Source of the DNA: Ryuthela nishihirai
Taxonomy: Eukaryota > Arthropoda > Arachnida > Araneae > Heptathelidae
DNA length: 64,000 nt
NCBI GenBank assembly: GCA_038380435.1
Contig: JAWZYU010000008.1
Location: 74,600,020-74,664,019 of the forward strand
Direction: 5' to 3'
Below are positions 1 to 11,680 of this stretch, one piece after another. Position 1 is the first letter of the stretch, and each line of letters starts with the position of its first letter. The notes under the pieces are model-generated. The model did not search any database. It was given only the letters and a program-made list of their open reading frames with translations, and was not told where the DNA came from. Position numbers and translations under genes: made by a program.

Positions 1-78
1 TAAGAAGTAAGTTTGCTCAGTTGACAAAATTTTGAATTTCCAGTTGGAAAATTTCTGAAATTTCCCCCCCCCCTCCCA

Positions 79-462
79 GGGGCGGGGGTGGCTTAGTCGG
101 TAGCGCGCCAGGCTCGTAATCTGTAGTTCCCAGGTTCGAGTCCCAGCTGGGTCAGCGTTGAGATTTATCTCCGCAAAATTCCCCGCCCTGCCCACGGTCA
201 GTAGGGGACACCGATGGGCTTGGAAAGGCCGCCGTCCGTCGTATGGGACATTAAGCCGTGGCCCCGTGTGCGGGAAAGCCATACCCTGTGCACATTAAAG
301 AACACGCTGGATGGCCTTGACGGGAGGCTACCATCTGTCTCCCAAAAGCTGTTCCAGTGGGTCCCATGCCCCAAACTTCTCTGAGCCTTCGGGGTCCATG
401 TGACCTGACCATTTAGCCCATGGTGTGCAAAAAAGTGCCGCTCAGAGGTAAAACAACCCAAA
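79..462 (+). mobile_element. SINE-A copy 1 (tRNA-derived SINE)
   Basis: A tRNA-like head (about 79-155) has A-box-like TGGCTTAGTCGGTAGCGCG and B-box GGTTCGAGTCCC, with an anticodon-loop-like CTCGTAATC. This most resembles an initiator/Met or Thr tRNA ancestor (inference). A ~300-bp body follows, almost identical to five other copies in this window, ending AGGTAAAACAACCCAA. It is a Pol III-type non-coding retroelement dependent on a partner LINE. ORFs called across it are incidental and recur at each copy. Confidence 0.85.
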
Positions 463-1408
463 CAACAACCCCCCCCCCCCTCCCAACCATTGTCCTTCGC
501 TACGCCCCTGGTGGAGATATTGGCAACAACAATTTGTCCCTGCACCACCAGGGTGAGTGGGGAACCGCAATTATTTGTTTTGGAGATTAATGGAAAATTA
601 TTTTTGAATTGAAGAGGTACTAACGAAATATGGTGATTCATAGTTTCCATACCTTCCAAATGGCCTTAATTTATCATCTTTAGAGGGCTGTAAATGTAAA
701 AAATGTTCAACGTGGAGTAATATTGCAAAGGATATATTTGTGCTATAAATAAGAAATTCTAGTGAATGTGTTGATAAAAAATAGAAAAAAAAATGAATAA
801 GTATTTTATTAAATTAAAATTGATTAAAATTCGACCGGTAGTTCTTATATTTATAAATCTATTATTTAATTTTAAAACTTTATTACAACTTTGAAATATT
901 ATTTAATAATAAATAATTTATTTATTTTGTATACATTTGATGATTTGCCACTAGAATTAGGAATAAGAAAATTGAACCTTTTCATTTTAAAGGATAAAGG
1001 AGATAGGCATTTGGCATTTTACAGAGATAATAATATATTACCTATTAGTACGAATTATTACTGTTAAAGGGTAGGAAATGAGCATCCCATATTCACCAAA
1101 GGGGAGATATGTATCCTTCTAGTTTTTCAACAGAGGGAAAAACGAATCATATTCAAAATAATTTAGTCGAAACTACGTAAGCATTTTAGTACAAAGTGTT
1201 AAAATTGTTCATGCCAGCAACTAGAAGAAAGTTAGAGGGGGTTATCTCGGAAAGTTAAAGTTATAAGCAGCGCAAGCAAGCCAGAAAAAAGTGAAAAGGG
1301 GACTCAGGAGACTGAAATTCCATTGCAGCCCGTCATTCCCCCTTTTGTATTAGAGGACTTTTTTTTTTTAATTCATGAGATTGCGTGAAGAAAAATGCAA
1401 ATACATAA
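463..1408. other. AT-rich non-coding stretch
   Basis: Starts with a C-run and an unidentified ~80-bp piece, then AT-rich sequence with many stops in every frame. I see no gene, RNA or recognisable repeat here. Confidence 0.5.
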
Positions 1409-1417
1409 GCGTTAAGG

Positions 1418-1779
1418 GTTGGGTTGTTTTACCTCTGAGCGGCACTTTTTTGCACACCATGGGCTAAATGGCCAGGTCACATGGACCCCGAGGGCTCAGA
1501 GAAGGTTGGGGGAGGGGACCCACTGTAATAGCTGTTAGGGGCCATCCAGCGTGTTCTTTAACGTGGACAGGGTATGGCTCTCCCGCACAAGGGGCCACGT
1601 CTTAATGTCCCATCCGACGGACGGCGGCCTATTCCAAGCCCATCGGTGTCCCCTACTGACCATGGGCAGGGCAGGGAATTTTGCGGAGATAAATCTCAAC
1701 GCTGACCCAGCTGGGATTCGAACCTGGGAACTACAGATTACGAGCCTGGCGCGCTACCGACTGAGCCACCCCCGCCCCA
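1418..1779 (-). mobile_element. SINE-A copy 2, with target-site duplication
   Basis: Minus-strand copy of the same SINE: the tRNA-like head is at the right (about 1705-1779) and the AACCCAACC tail at the left. It is flanked by a 9-bp direct repeat GCGTTAAGG (1409-1417 and 1780-1788), the signature of target-primed insertion. The body is slightly shortened around 1525-1545 relative to copy 3. Confidence 0.88.
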
Positions 1780-1788
1780 GGCGTTAAG

Positions 1789-2636
1789 GTAACTGTGTGT
1801 TCTTCACGGAAGTAAACTACTAGCGACAATTGGCATCTTACGTTCTATCAATTTTTTTTCCCTATACGAAGGGAGACTTAGTTTCTTCAAGAATTCCTCC
1901 TCCTTGCAGGAAAAGTCATACTTTATATGTTCATATATGAAAATATTCTACACACTCCTAATTTCAGCCATGATGACTTTTTAGTTCAAATCTTAAATAT
2001 ATATTGTCTATGGGAAATGCATCGTTCATTGACCAGGTTCGTGTTTTAGCAAAGTGCATGGTCATATCGCTACTGTGAGGAAGATCGTCCCCTGCGCCAT
2101 TTTTGCATCGAAGTCACCACCGGAACTGTCCCGCAGAAACTGTACATTATCGTGGTTATTGGTTGGAAAAAATAAAAGAAGTTGAAACTTAAGTGATGGA
2201 AATGATACACCTCTGAATGTCATTTGAAAATTCCTGGATGTCAGTGCATGTTAACCCTATCGCCACCTAACAAATGACATGGGGAATAACGCTAAAGATT
2301 TCTTTTCGCATTACTTCTACATCATACCACACTGGGATTGAAATTTTCACACATTCTATTATTCTGCGAAACTCGTATTAAATGATACTTTTTTGTTTTT
2401 CCGTTTTTTACACTGAATTTTTTGCGACATCGGTACCGTTTTGTAAAATACGTCACACATTTCTTATGACATTAACAATTTTCTGTCTGGGTTCCTTCCA
2501 ACAGTGATTTTCCCTTTCTAATGTACTTTTCCTTTTTCTGGCGGGATAAAACCATATTCTCCCGGTAACCGCTACATACTTTTTTAATTGTGATGAACAG
2601 TATAAGAGGGCATTTTAAAATCAGCTTGACCACATG
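1789..2636. other. AT-rich non-coding stretch
   Basis: No coding frame, tRNA-like box pair or terminal inverted repeat recognised. Pyrimidine-rich patches near 2380-2530. Confidence 0.45.
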
Positions 2637-2760
2637 GTGACTTGTCCCTCACCAGTTCGAGCCATCGGATTGTCGTTGGGGTTGTGAAAAGACATTATTG
2701 GGGGGTGACTAAGTGCACAATTCACCGGTCCGTGTCGTGGTTGAGACGAGCCGTTAAGCC
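2637..2760. repeat. Dispersed repeat R1, copy 1
   Basis: About 115 bp nearly identical to 3718-3835: both contain CACCAGTTCGAGCCATCGGA, a TTGTCGTTGGGGTTGTGAAA run and ACAATTCACCGGTCC. On the minus strand GGCTCGAACTGG resembles a degraded B-box, so this may be a short SINE of another family. The type is uncertain. Confidence 0.7.
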
Positions 2761-2823
2761 GTAAAAATCCCCCCCCCCCCGAAGATAAGACGGCAGCATA
2801 CGCTAGCTTCCGTTGACTTATCC

Positions 2824-3211
2824 TGGGGCAGGGGTGGCTCAGTCGGTAGCGCGCCAGGCTCGTAATCTGTAGTTCCCAGGTTCGAGTCCCAACTGGGTCA
2901 GCGTTGAGATTTATCTCCGCAAAATTCCCCGCCTTGCCGACGGTCAGTAGGGGACACCGATGGGCTTGGAAAGGCTGTCGTCCGTCGGATGGGACGTTAA
3001 GCCGTGGCCCCGTGTGCGGGAGAGACATACCCTGTGCACGTTAAAGAACACGCTGGATGGCCTTGACGGGAGGCTACCATCTGTCTCCCAACAGCTGTTC
3101 CAGTGGGTCCCCTCCCCCAACCTTCTCTGAGCCTTCGGGGTCCATGTGACCTGGCCATTTAGCCCATGGTGTGCAAAAAAGTGCCGCTCAGAGGTAAAAC
3201 AACCCAACCCA
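2824..3211 (+). mobile_element. SINE-A copy 3, full length
   Basis: Complete tRNA-like head (2824-2900) and body. Flanked by an 11-bp duplication with one mismatch (TTGACTTATCC at 2813-2823; TTGACCTATCC at 3212-3222). It is a good reference copy for the family, at about 388 bp including the AACCCAACCC end. Confidence 0.9.
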
Positions 3212-3222
3212 TTGACCTATCC

Positions 3223-3717
3223 GATAAAGTGCTGCATTTCGTCATGAAACGAATAATTATTTCACTTTGTCATTAGAGTTGAAAAGATTCTTGAGGAAGA
3301 TAAAAGTCACGGAGCGGGCAGCTCTTCCAATGAGTAAAGGATTTAGATAAACAGTAGCATATCTGTTTTCACATTGAAGGGCTGTTCCATAGGTCAGTGC
3401 GTAAGTGCCCCATGACCTTTGAGTCATCATCGACTGCCTGTTCGCGCCAGGCATCTCTGGCCCATTTCTCTGAATTAAACGCCAAGGTAGTGTTAAATTT
3501 TAAGAAGTGTGTGAGTATATGTAGGGGATTTTCCTATTTTTTAAGAAGGTATTTCTGGACTTGGGATGTTTCACACAGAGTGTCTCTTAGTTTGTAAAGA
3601 CATTATTTTTTGTTTGTCACTTATATCCAATGTATTCTCTACGTGAGAACATCGATTATGTGACATAAGTGCAGAATTCTTTTAGTGAGGCCCAATCAGA
3701 ACATATAGGTCAGAGCA
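3223..3717. other. Unassigned sequence
   Basis: Short open frames only; none resembles a known protein. No repeat structure recognised. Confidence 0.4.
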
Positions 3718-3835
3718 AACGACTTGTCCGTCACCAGTTCGAGCCATCGGATTGTCGTTGGGGTTGTGAAAAGACATTATTGGGGGGTGACTGATTAAGT
3801 GCACAATTCACCGGTCCATGTCTTGGTTGCGTCTG
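3718..3835. repeat. Dispersed repeat R1, copy 2
   Basis: Second copy of the 2637-2760 repeat in the same orientation, with a 4-base insertion (GATT) near 3792. Followed at about 3888-3917 by a small imperfect palindrome with arms GCATGAAAGGT / ACCTTTCATGC. Confidence 0.7.
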
Positions 3836-4859
3836 TAGGAAAAAATTCATCAGTCTGCGATCGTTAACCAAGTACATGTCTTTTGCATGAAAGGTATGCA
3901 CAAACCTTTCATGCATGGTGCTTTTCTGCACAAGGGAAAAATTCGTTTTCACAGGTGTCACTGAACAGTAATAAGTATCCAAAACTTATTGCTGAGGTTT
4001 GTACTTTTAAATTATTTCTGAAAACTTTTTGCTACGTGGATTTTTATTTTGCCGAAGTGAAGAAGCTTTCTCATGTAGCTTGTTCCACATTGTTATACTG
4101 ATATAATCGCTGAAGTATTTGCTAAATTTTGACTATCAGTCCAGCTGCAAATAAAATTTCTGTGGATTAGCTCAGGTAAATTGAGATTTGTTATCAATAT
4201 ATAGATCGAGTGAGACTTATTAAGTGTATTATTTTTATTGTAGCTTAGTGTATTTTATAGTATTTGTTAAAACTAATGTCTCATACTCCATTAACATGCA
4301 TTCATTTTGGACTTGGATGTAGAACTAAATTTAGATGTTTTACGCAACGCAAGCGGAAACGCCAGGGTACCCGCAACGTATGAATTGTTTTCTACTTTTA
4401 GCATTGCTTATTTTCTTATAACATTCAACCGCGTACCAAAAATCTTTATAGAATTATTTTTTACCCGATGAAAGACAACTGACCTTGTAAAGCGTAACGA
4501 ACACGCTTACTAACGACGGTCGCAACGCGAAATAAAATTTCATCAACGTAATGAGTCATTGGTTTTGTGATCACACGTCCGCTGGTAAACTGTGGAAAAG
4601 ACGATTTTTAAAAACTGTGAGAGTGTTTAGAATTGTAGATTTTTTAAAAAATGATATCTTACTTTCAAACAATTAGCTGATTTTTCTTCCGAGGAAGAAA
4701 TAATATTTTGTTATCGATTTTTACTGAGTAACCTTACTTCCTAGGAAAGAGTAATATTTTGCATCATATGTTGAGGATACAACGACAATAATTATTAGGA
4801 ATAAAAAGTTTTAAACTTGTTACCCAGTCGCGTAAAGGATATACGGAAATTAAAAGACT
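3836..4859. other. AT-rich non-coding stretch
   Basis: No gene or mobile element identified. A weak similarity between about 4670-4830 and 6180-6270 (GCTGATTTTTCTTC..., then GAGGATACA..) suggests the start of the decayed repeat block described next. Confidence 0.35.
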
Positions 4860-5608
4860 TAGGTCAGCTATTTTGTAAATAAACTATCATAAAGAGGAGA
4901 CGGGATGTTTCGATAAGAAGATGGAAAATTATTTCCAAAAAATTGATTCCATACCGTATCTCCCGTAATGGCCTGAAACAAAGGGGAGTAGAATTGGGGG
5001 TGACAATGCGGTTTAGTCAGAAGGGCTGTCAATGAGCACCGTCTCTGGACTTAGAAAAATTTCAAAATGGGTCCGAAAACTACGGTCGAGAGTGTGAGTG
5101 GGTTTTCTGCAAATCGTGGTCCCGGGTACGGGTGAGGTACCGAACGCTTGTTGCGAAATGCACTTCGCCGGACTTAGAATTATATGAAGGTCGACGTCAC
5201 AAAAAATTGGACTTTGGCTGATGCAATCCTCAAAAAATAATTACAATCTGAGAGAGGATGCCACGGAAAGTTTAGTTGGTCTTTGAAATTATTTTGACGA
5301 TTGCATCATCCATTCTGAGAGGTTAGTCGTCCGCGGGGAATTTTTGATAAACGTTTAATAAAGGATGTGCATATTAATAAGTTATTTTAGTGAGGGGGTG
5401 CGTATTAATAAAGGAGGCGTCAGTTTTTATAAGTGTTTAATTAATAAGGAATAAAAATTCACAATAAATACAGGGAATATACAACTACCACGTTAAAGTA
5501 TAAAAATATTTGGGAGTTGGTTTATAAGACCAGAAAATCTCTAATTTACGAGGAAATGGATTTACCTTATTTTCAGGAATTTACCGGAAAATCTCTAATT
5601 TACGGGGA

Positions 5609-5636
5609 ATGGAGACCATGGTACCATGGTCTCCAT
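5609..5636. repeat. 28-bp perfect palindrome
   Basis: Self-complementary sequence centred on GGTACC at 5620-5625, with no loop. Its right end overlaps the 5' target-site duplication of SINE-A copy 4 (5631-5642). Confidence 0.9.
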
Positions 5637-5642
5637 GCAAAC

Positions 5643-6026
5643 TGGGGTGGGGGGTGGCTCACTCGGTAGCCAGGCTCGTAATCTGCAGTTCCCAGGTTCG
5701 AGTCCCAGCTGGGTCAGCGTTGAGATTTATCTCCTCATAACTCCCCGCCCTGTCCACTGTCAGTAGGGGAAACAGATGGGCTTGTAAAGGCCACCGTCTG
5801 TCGGATGGGACGTTAAGCCGTGGCCCCTTGTGCAGGAGAGCCATACCCTGTGCACGTTAAAGAACACACTGAATGGCCTTGATGGGAGGCTACCATCTGT
5901 CTCCCAACAGCTGTTCCAGTGGGCCCCCTCCCCCAATTTTCTCTGAGCCTTTGGGGTCCTTGTGAACCTGGCAATTTAGCCCATGGTGTGCAAAAAAAAG
6001 TGCTGCTCAGAGGTAAAACAACCCAA
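5643..6026 (+). mobile_element. SINE-A copy 4, with 12-bp TSD
   Basis: Head lacks six bases (GCGCGC region) between the A-box and CAGGCTCG, so the Pol III promoter is probably damaged. Flanked by a perfect 12-bp duplication CTCCATGCAAAC (5631-5642, 6027-6038). The body is more diverged than copies 1-3. Confidence 0.88.
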
Positions 6027-7631
6027 CTCCATGCAAACCATCAGACAATGTTTGCATGATGCAGGGAAGAGAGCGACCCCCCGAGAGGGAACCACCTTGT
6101 CATGGTGTTGGTGGTGGTAGTGGTGGGGGGGAGGGCTGACGGCCCGTGTGAAATTGAGGGCTCCGCTGATTGGTTACTCTCATAGCTGATTTTTCTTCGA
6201 GTAGCGTTCTTCCCAGTACTGAGGATACAGCGGTAATAAGTATTTTTAAACCATGTCGCGTAACAGTGGAGAGTAATTGTGACAAACGTAAAATCACTTT
6301 CCAAGACAAGTCCTGTCACGGAAGCACAGATATCTGATGGCATCAATCCGCTGGAGACTAAATAAGCTCAACTCTTGAAGGTTTAGGGCGCATAATTTCA
6401 AAATTGTTTGTCTAAATTGGGTACATTGAAACGCTGACCTATCATAAAGGGAAGAATAGGGAATGCGGAGAACCGTCTCAAGAGTGCCAGTGGGTTTTCA
6501 TGATGTAAGACATCGCGCCTGATGCGGAAGCAGCACAGGGGATGATCCAAGATTCAACTGTCAATAAAACGTGGTCCGGGGTTGCATACTGAACGCAGGT
6601 CTTTTAGGTCACCAGACCCTATTACCCTTCAATATTTTTCATCATGATGAATAAAATCAGATTTTTTTCTTCCTTTTATTAATTTTTTATAATTTTTTTT
6701 ACTTAATAGCATTTTCTGCGGGACATTTAAACAGTTACTGTGGGATAGCCCTTATTCTAGTGAAGGTCGAATTCGCATATGAGTAATTATTTTCGAGGAT
6801 TGTATCAGCCATTCTGAGACGGGGATCAGTGTTGCCATTCAAAAAAAGTTTAGTGGACTTGGAAAAAATGAACGTGGATACCAAGGGAGTTTGTGATCAG
6901 TGAAGTTTTAATAAAGGGAACTTTTGATAAGGGGGTTTTTTAATGAAGGGGAGTCTGGGAATAATTTCGGTTAAAATCTTACTAAAGTATAAATTAGATG
7001 ATGTTGCCAAAAATCTTTTTCAGGTGTTGGGAAATAAGACATAGTCGAGTGCGATAATGTTCGGCTATTGACACCAAGTTACTGGGTTCAAATCACTGTG
7101 TCGGTAGGAATTTTTTTTTTTACATACAGGAGATGTACTGAAACGCACGTTGGATGACACCACCATTAGATTAAATGCGCATAGAGAAAACTGATTTACC
7201 ATGCGATTGGTCAACCAGGAGATCTTTAAAGAGAGGGCTTAAAATGCAGATGGGTCAACCAGTGGGACAGTTTTGATAAGGAGTTTTTTAATGAGGGGTG
7301 AGGAAATTTTAATAAAGGGAATTTTCTGATCGTTGCCGCCGAACGTTTTGCAATTATTTAGAGGCTTGCATCAGCCATTCTGAGTCTTGCCACCCAAAGT
7401 TTAGTTGGACTTCTAAAAGGATAGAAACCAAGGGAGTTTGTGATCGATGAAGTTTAATAAAGGGAACTTTTGATAAGGGGGTTTTTAATGAGGGGGAGAG
7501 AATTTTAATAAAGGGGAGGGAATTTTGATAAGGGGTTTTTAATGAGGGGATGGAACTTTTGATAAGGGGTGTTTTTAATGAGGGGGAGTCTGGGAATACT
7601 TACGACGAAAATAGTTTTTTTTTCTAAGTAC

Positions 7632-10600
7632 CTGTAAATGGTAGCTAGGCATAAACTGGAAGGAGAGCTGTGCACCAATCCCTACTGATGATGCACAGAA
7701 CCGGCCAGGTCTAGCACCTAATGTCCGACCCTGCCTTCTCGTGGTACAGGTTGTTAGTGCCTTTCAAAAGAGATATTCTCTTTTGGAAGGGAACGGAAGG
7801 GGAGGGCTGCCAGTTCAGTATGGCCTACTGATCTGGTCATCTATGGCCACTTTTTTCTTTTTTTCCAACCCTGCTGAGGAGTGGTCAACTTCACAGGGTC
7901 CTGGTGCTGACCATTTATGCCTACTAGACTGGACTTGTTTATGGATTTGAGCTTGATTATGGATCCTGGACTTGCTGCACTAATGGGACTCTGTTGAGGG
8001 AGAATCTGCCACTGTGTTTTCTGTTTGCTTCTGGGTTGCCAGCCCTAAGTGAACAGAGGCATGGGATACTTTATATCAGCTGGTGGATAATCCTAATCAG
8101 AGGCCATCGCAGGTACCTGAACCTTACTTAGCTAGTTGGGCATCGTCAAGCCTAAACTGGAGTAATGTGTCTCAGGCAGGCCACGTGGCTCTTGAAAAAG
8201 TCCACTTGAAAAGGTGGTGCTTGAAGTTCTTACCAGCATCGGTGACTTCAGCCTTTAGCGGAGGAGGAACAGGTCTTTGCCCCATGCCTGCGATCAGGGG
8301 GCTGTTTGATATTGTTGGCCCTACCAACCTCAATAAACCTAATTTCTTTAAAAATCCTACTAATCATTTTCTCTCTGCAGGAACGTGGAACGTGAGGACA
8401 TTACATAAAGATTATTCTCTTGATGTCCTCATGCAGGAATTCCAGCGCTATAACCTAGATATTCTAGGCTTGCAAGAGACCAGATGGACAGGTAAAGGTG
8501 AGATACTTAATAACTTTAAATTTCTCTTTACAGGGAGGGAGGATGGAAAGCATCACCAAGGCGTGGGTCTGCTGCTCAGCAGACACGCTAGTGATGCTCT
8601 TCTAGGATATGAGTGCATTAATGAAAGGTTTCTTACAGCAAAATTTCATACAAGCATTAAAGACTGGAATGTTATCTGCTGTTATGCCCCCACTGAGGAT
8701 GCCGATGAGGATGAGAAGGATAGGTTTTACGGACAACTTCAGGATATTTTGAATTCTGTCAAGAAAGGAGATATTACCCTTGTTCGTGTTGACTTCAATG
8801 CCAAAGTTGGTACTGACTCTGACCTTTGGGGAGGAGTAATAGGCCCTTTTGGTATTGGTAGCTGCAATGGCAATGGGCAATGTCTCCTGCAGGTAAGTAA
8901 ACTCAATGGTTTCAGAATAACTAACACATATTACAAACACCGCAACATACATAAATACACATGGGTTTCACCCGATGGGCTGCATAAGAATATGATTGAT
9001 TATATATTAATTAACAGCAAACGGGCTAGTTCTGTTAGAAATACCAGGGCATATAGGGGAGCTGAAATTGGATCTGACCATTACTTGTTAAAAGTGTCTT
9101 GCAACTTAAACTTAAAAAGTGTTGTGCTAGGGTTAAAAAATTTACCTTTAATACCAAAACTCTGAAAGACCCAGTTATAGCTAAAGCTTACCATGATACG
9201 TTACTTAGTCATTATGACAATCATGGTTTGCTTAATACTCAAGTTGAGGAAGAATGGGGCCATTTTAAACAGGCTTTTTTGGAAACTAACAGTACTCTTT
9301 TAGGAAAAAGGGAGCAGAGGAGACAGAATTATTTAAGTGATAAGGCACTTGAGCTTATTTCAGAAAGAACGAACTGCAGGAATGTCCTTAATCAGTAACC
9401 TACTAGTCCTAATAGAAATGATTACAGAGAGCTTAATAAACGTGTAAAGGATCAGTTAGCTACTGATAAGAATCTTTGGCTTGATGGTTTGGCTGACAAA
9501 GCCGAGGAAGCAGTTAGACAGCATAACAGCAGAGAGCTGTACCAGATAGTTAATGTTTTGTGTGGTAGAAAACGGACAGGTATACAAGGATTGAAAGATA
9601 AAAAAGGTAAGGTTATAGAAGGGGAGGATTCTGTCATGACTAAGTGGGCTGAGCATTTCAGTGATGTTCTAAACAATGTGGTTAGTTCTACTCCCATTGT
9701 TTGTAATGATTATAGATGCATTGGCATTGGTGGCTTTAATGTTGGCCCTATAACACAATCTGAAGTTATTTTGGCTATCTCTAAACGTAAACTTCATAAA
9801 TCCCCAGGGGTAGATGAAATTACTACAGAAATGCTCAGAGCTGGGAATGTTTCGGTTACCACTTGGATGACTGAAATTTTGTATAACTTTTATGATAAAG
9901 GCATGGTTCCTAAAGATTTTACCAGAGCTATTACTATCCCTATTTTCAAAAAAGGTGATCGCAGTTCTTGTGATAACTATAGGGGTATCAGCCTACTCTC
10001 TGTTCCAGGTAAAGTTCTTTCCATGATTGTGCTTAATAGAATTAAGAATCTGGTTGACAGGCAATTGCGTGATGAGCAATGTGGATTCAGAAGTGGTAGG
10101 GGATGTGTGGATCAGATATTTTCACTTAGGCAGATTCTTGAGAAATGTTTAGAGTTTCAGAAACCTTTGGTTGCTAGCTTTGTTGATTTCAAAAAGGCTT
10201 TCGACTCTGTTGATCGACATAATTTGTGGTTGATTGTGAGATCATATGGTATACCAGACAAGTTAGTTAACATAATGAAAGCTCTCTATAATAACACTGA
10301 GTCATGTGTAAGAGTTGGTAAGTCTTGTAGCAATTGGTTTAGCATTACGTCTGGTGTTCGACAAGGGTGCATCTTGTCTCCTTTTCTCTTTAGTTTGGTT
10401 GTTGATTATGTTATGCGAAATTCACTTCAAGGGAAAGATTTTGGCCTTAATTGGGCTGGAGATATGGAAATTTCTGATTTAGATTATGCTGATGATTTAG
10501 CCCTTTTGGCAAATGATGTTGATGAGATGAACTCTTTCATTCGAGCTGTTGATGAGATTGGTAGTAGAGTAGGTTTGGTTATAAACAGAGAGAAAACTAA

Positions 10601-11290
10601 AGTGATGAAAATTGGTCAGGCAGGTTGTGATTCAGTTAATCTGAATGGTTGCAGTCTTGAGCAGGTGTCACAGTTTAATTACCTTGGGAGCTATGTAACT
10701 GATACTGGTGATGTGCGGCATGAGATTAACAGACGAATAGGGATTGCTGCTGGGACTTTTAAGAATCTATGGAGATTGTGGAGAAATAGGCGTATACACC
10801 TAAAGACTAAAATTAGACTGTATAATAATTTGGTTCTTTCTAGGGTTAGTTATGGTAGTGAAACTTGGACGCTATATAAACAAGATAACAGGAAACTAGA
10901 TGCTTTTGATTCTAGATGCTTACGCAGTATCTTGGGTATTAGGTGGTTTAACTTTGTAACTAATGATGAGGTTAGGCAAAGGAGTCTGCAACCTCCTTTA
11001 AGCAGCATATTGTGCAGAGAGAGACTCCGCTGGTTTGGCCATGTTGCCCGTATGGATAATTATAGATTGGCGAATAAGGTTATGAACAGTGTGCCTAGAG
11101 GCCTCAGAAGGAGGGGGAGACCTAGGATGCAGTGGGCAGACAATGTCAAACAGGACGTTGTTAGAATTGGTGTGCAGTGGCCGGATGCAGCAGATGTAGC
11201 TCAGGACAGATATGGTTGGAGAATTAAATTGCACAGTCTGGTTGTACCTCCGTAGCCCATGGCTGCTTGAGGATGATAATGATGATGATG
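7632..11290 (+). mobile_element. RTE-clade LINE, copy 1 (near full length)
   Basis: Non-LTR retrotransposon starting at CTGTAAATGGTAGCTAGG, the same 5' end as the minus-strand copy at 22546-26144, and ending in a short GAT repeat after GGCTGCTTGAGG. About 450 bp of 5' sequence precede the open frame. The protein has APE-type endonuclease and reverse transcriptase domains of the RTE/BovB type. It is inserted in the decayed repeat block: its right flank (ACTCCTCATAGTCAC) and left flank (..AAAATAG.TTTTTCTAA) rejoin to match the uninterrupted repeat seen at 11500-11555. Confidence 0.92.
8083..11255 (+). pseudogene. RTE endonuclease-reverse transcriptase, copy 1 (one frameshift, one stop)
   Basis: The polyprotein nicks target DNA and reverse-transcribes its own RNA at the nick. 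The first open part (8083-9165) holds the APE endonuclease: TWNVRTL, QETRW, CYAPTED, DFNAKVG, IDYILIN and GSDHYL motifs. Compared with copy 3, one C is missing at about 9085 (ATTACTTG instead of ATTACCTTG), shifting the frame, and TAC has become TAA at 9397-9399. From 9489 to 11255 the RT and C-terminal region stay open for 588 codons, with FVDFKKAFDS, SGVRQGCILSP and DYADD catalytic motifs, ending in the RWFGHVARM / GRPRMQW segment typical of RTE and BovB. The 'decay' is only two lesions, so this copy is young. Confidence 0.9.
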
Positions 11291-11680
11291 ACTCCTCATA
11301 GTCACTAGATGGCGCCAGGGATTAAAAAAGGGGAGAGGGAACTTTTGATAAGGGTTTTTTTTTAATGAGGTGAGTTTGGGAAAAATTACGACTAAAATAG
11401 AGGGTTTTTCTAAAAATAGTACTCAACCTCTGCACTAGATGGCGCCAGGGATTAAAAAAAAGGGGGGGGGGAGTTAGTAATGGGAGAGTCAAAAATCGGG
11501 AAATTATAGCTAAAATAGAGGTTTTTCTGAAAAATAGTACTCCTCATAGTCACCAGATGGCACCACGGGTTAAGAGAGGGAGAAAGGGGGCAGAAACGGG
11601 GAGGAGTTTTTTTAATAAAAGAGGTTTTTTAATATAGGGGGAGAAATTTTTTAATAAAAGGGTTTTTTAATAAAGGAGGA
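11291..11680. repeat. Degenerate tandem repeats right of RTE copy 1
   Basis: Three imperfect units each contain CTAGATGGCGCCAGGGATTAA (or a variant), TTTTGATAAGG/TTTTTTAATGAGG and ACTAAAATAGAGGTTTTTCT. They are continuous in type with 6890-7620, so the two blocks were joined before RTE copy 1 inserted. Confidence 0.7.

Larger units (their letters stand above)
4860..7631. repeat. Block of decayed long-period repeats
   Basis: The same phrases recur in order: CTATCATAAAG.., CGTGGTCC.GGG.., GCATCAGCCATTCTGAG (about 5300, 6810, 7370), AAGTTTAGTTGGACTT (5270, 6850, 7395) and TTTTGATAAGG..TTTTTAATGAGGGG (6905-7590, several times). Unit boundaries and period are irregular, so this looks like ancient tandem or segmental duplication. 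SINE-A copy 4 (5643-6026) sits inside. The block resumes at 11291 on the far side of RTE copy 1. Confidence 0.6.

Noticed and set aside
198..659. 153-codon minus-strand frame and similar frames at 1551, 2621, 2944, 5659 and 17460
   Set aside because: All lie across SINE-A copies in differing frames; the shared peptide pieces reflect repeated DNA, not coding constraint.
8602..8952. Long frames antisense to the RTE endonuclease (also 20296, 24959, 36252, and others antisense to the RT)
   Set aside because: They recur only because the RTE is repeated; the opposite strand carries all recognised motifs.
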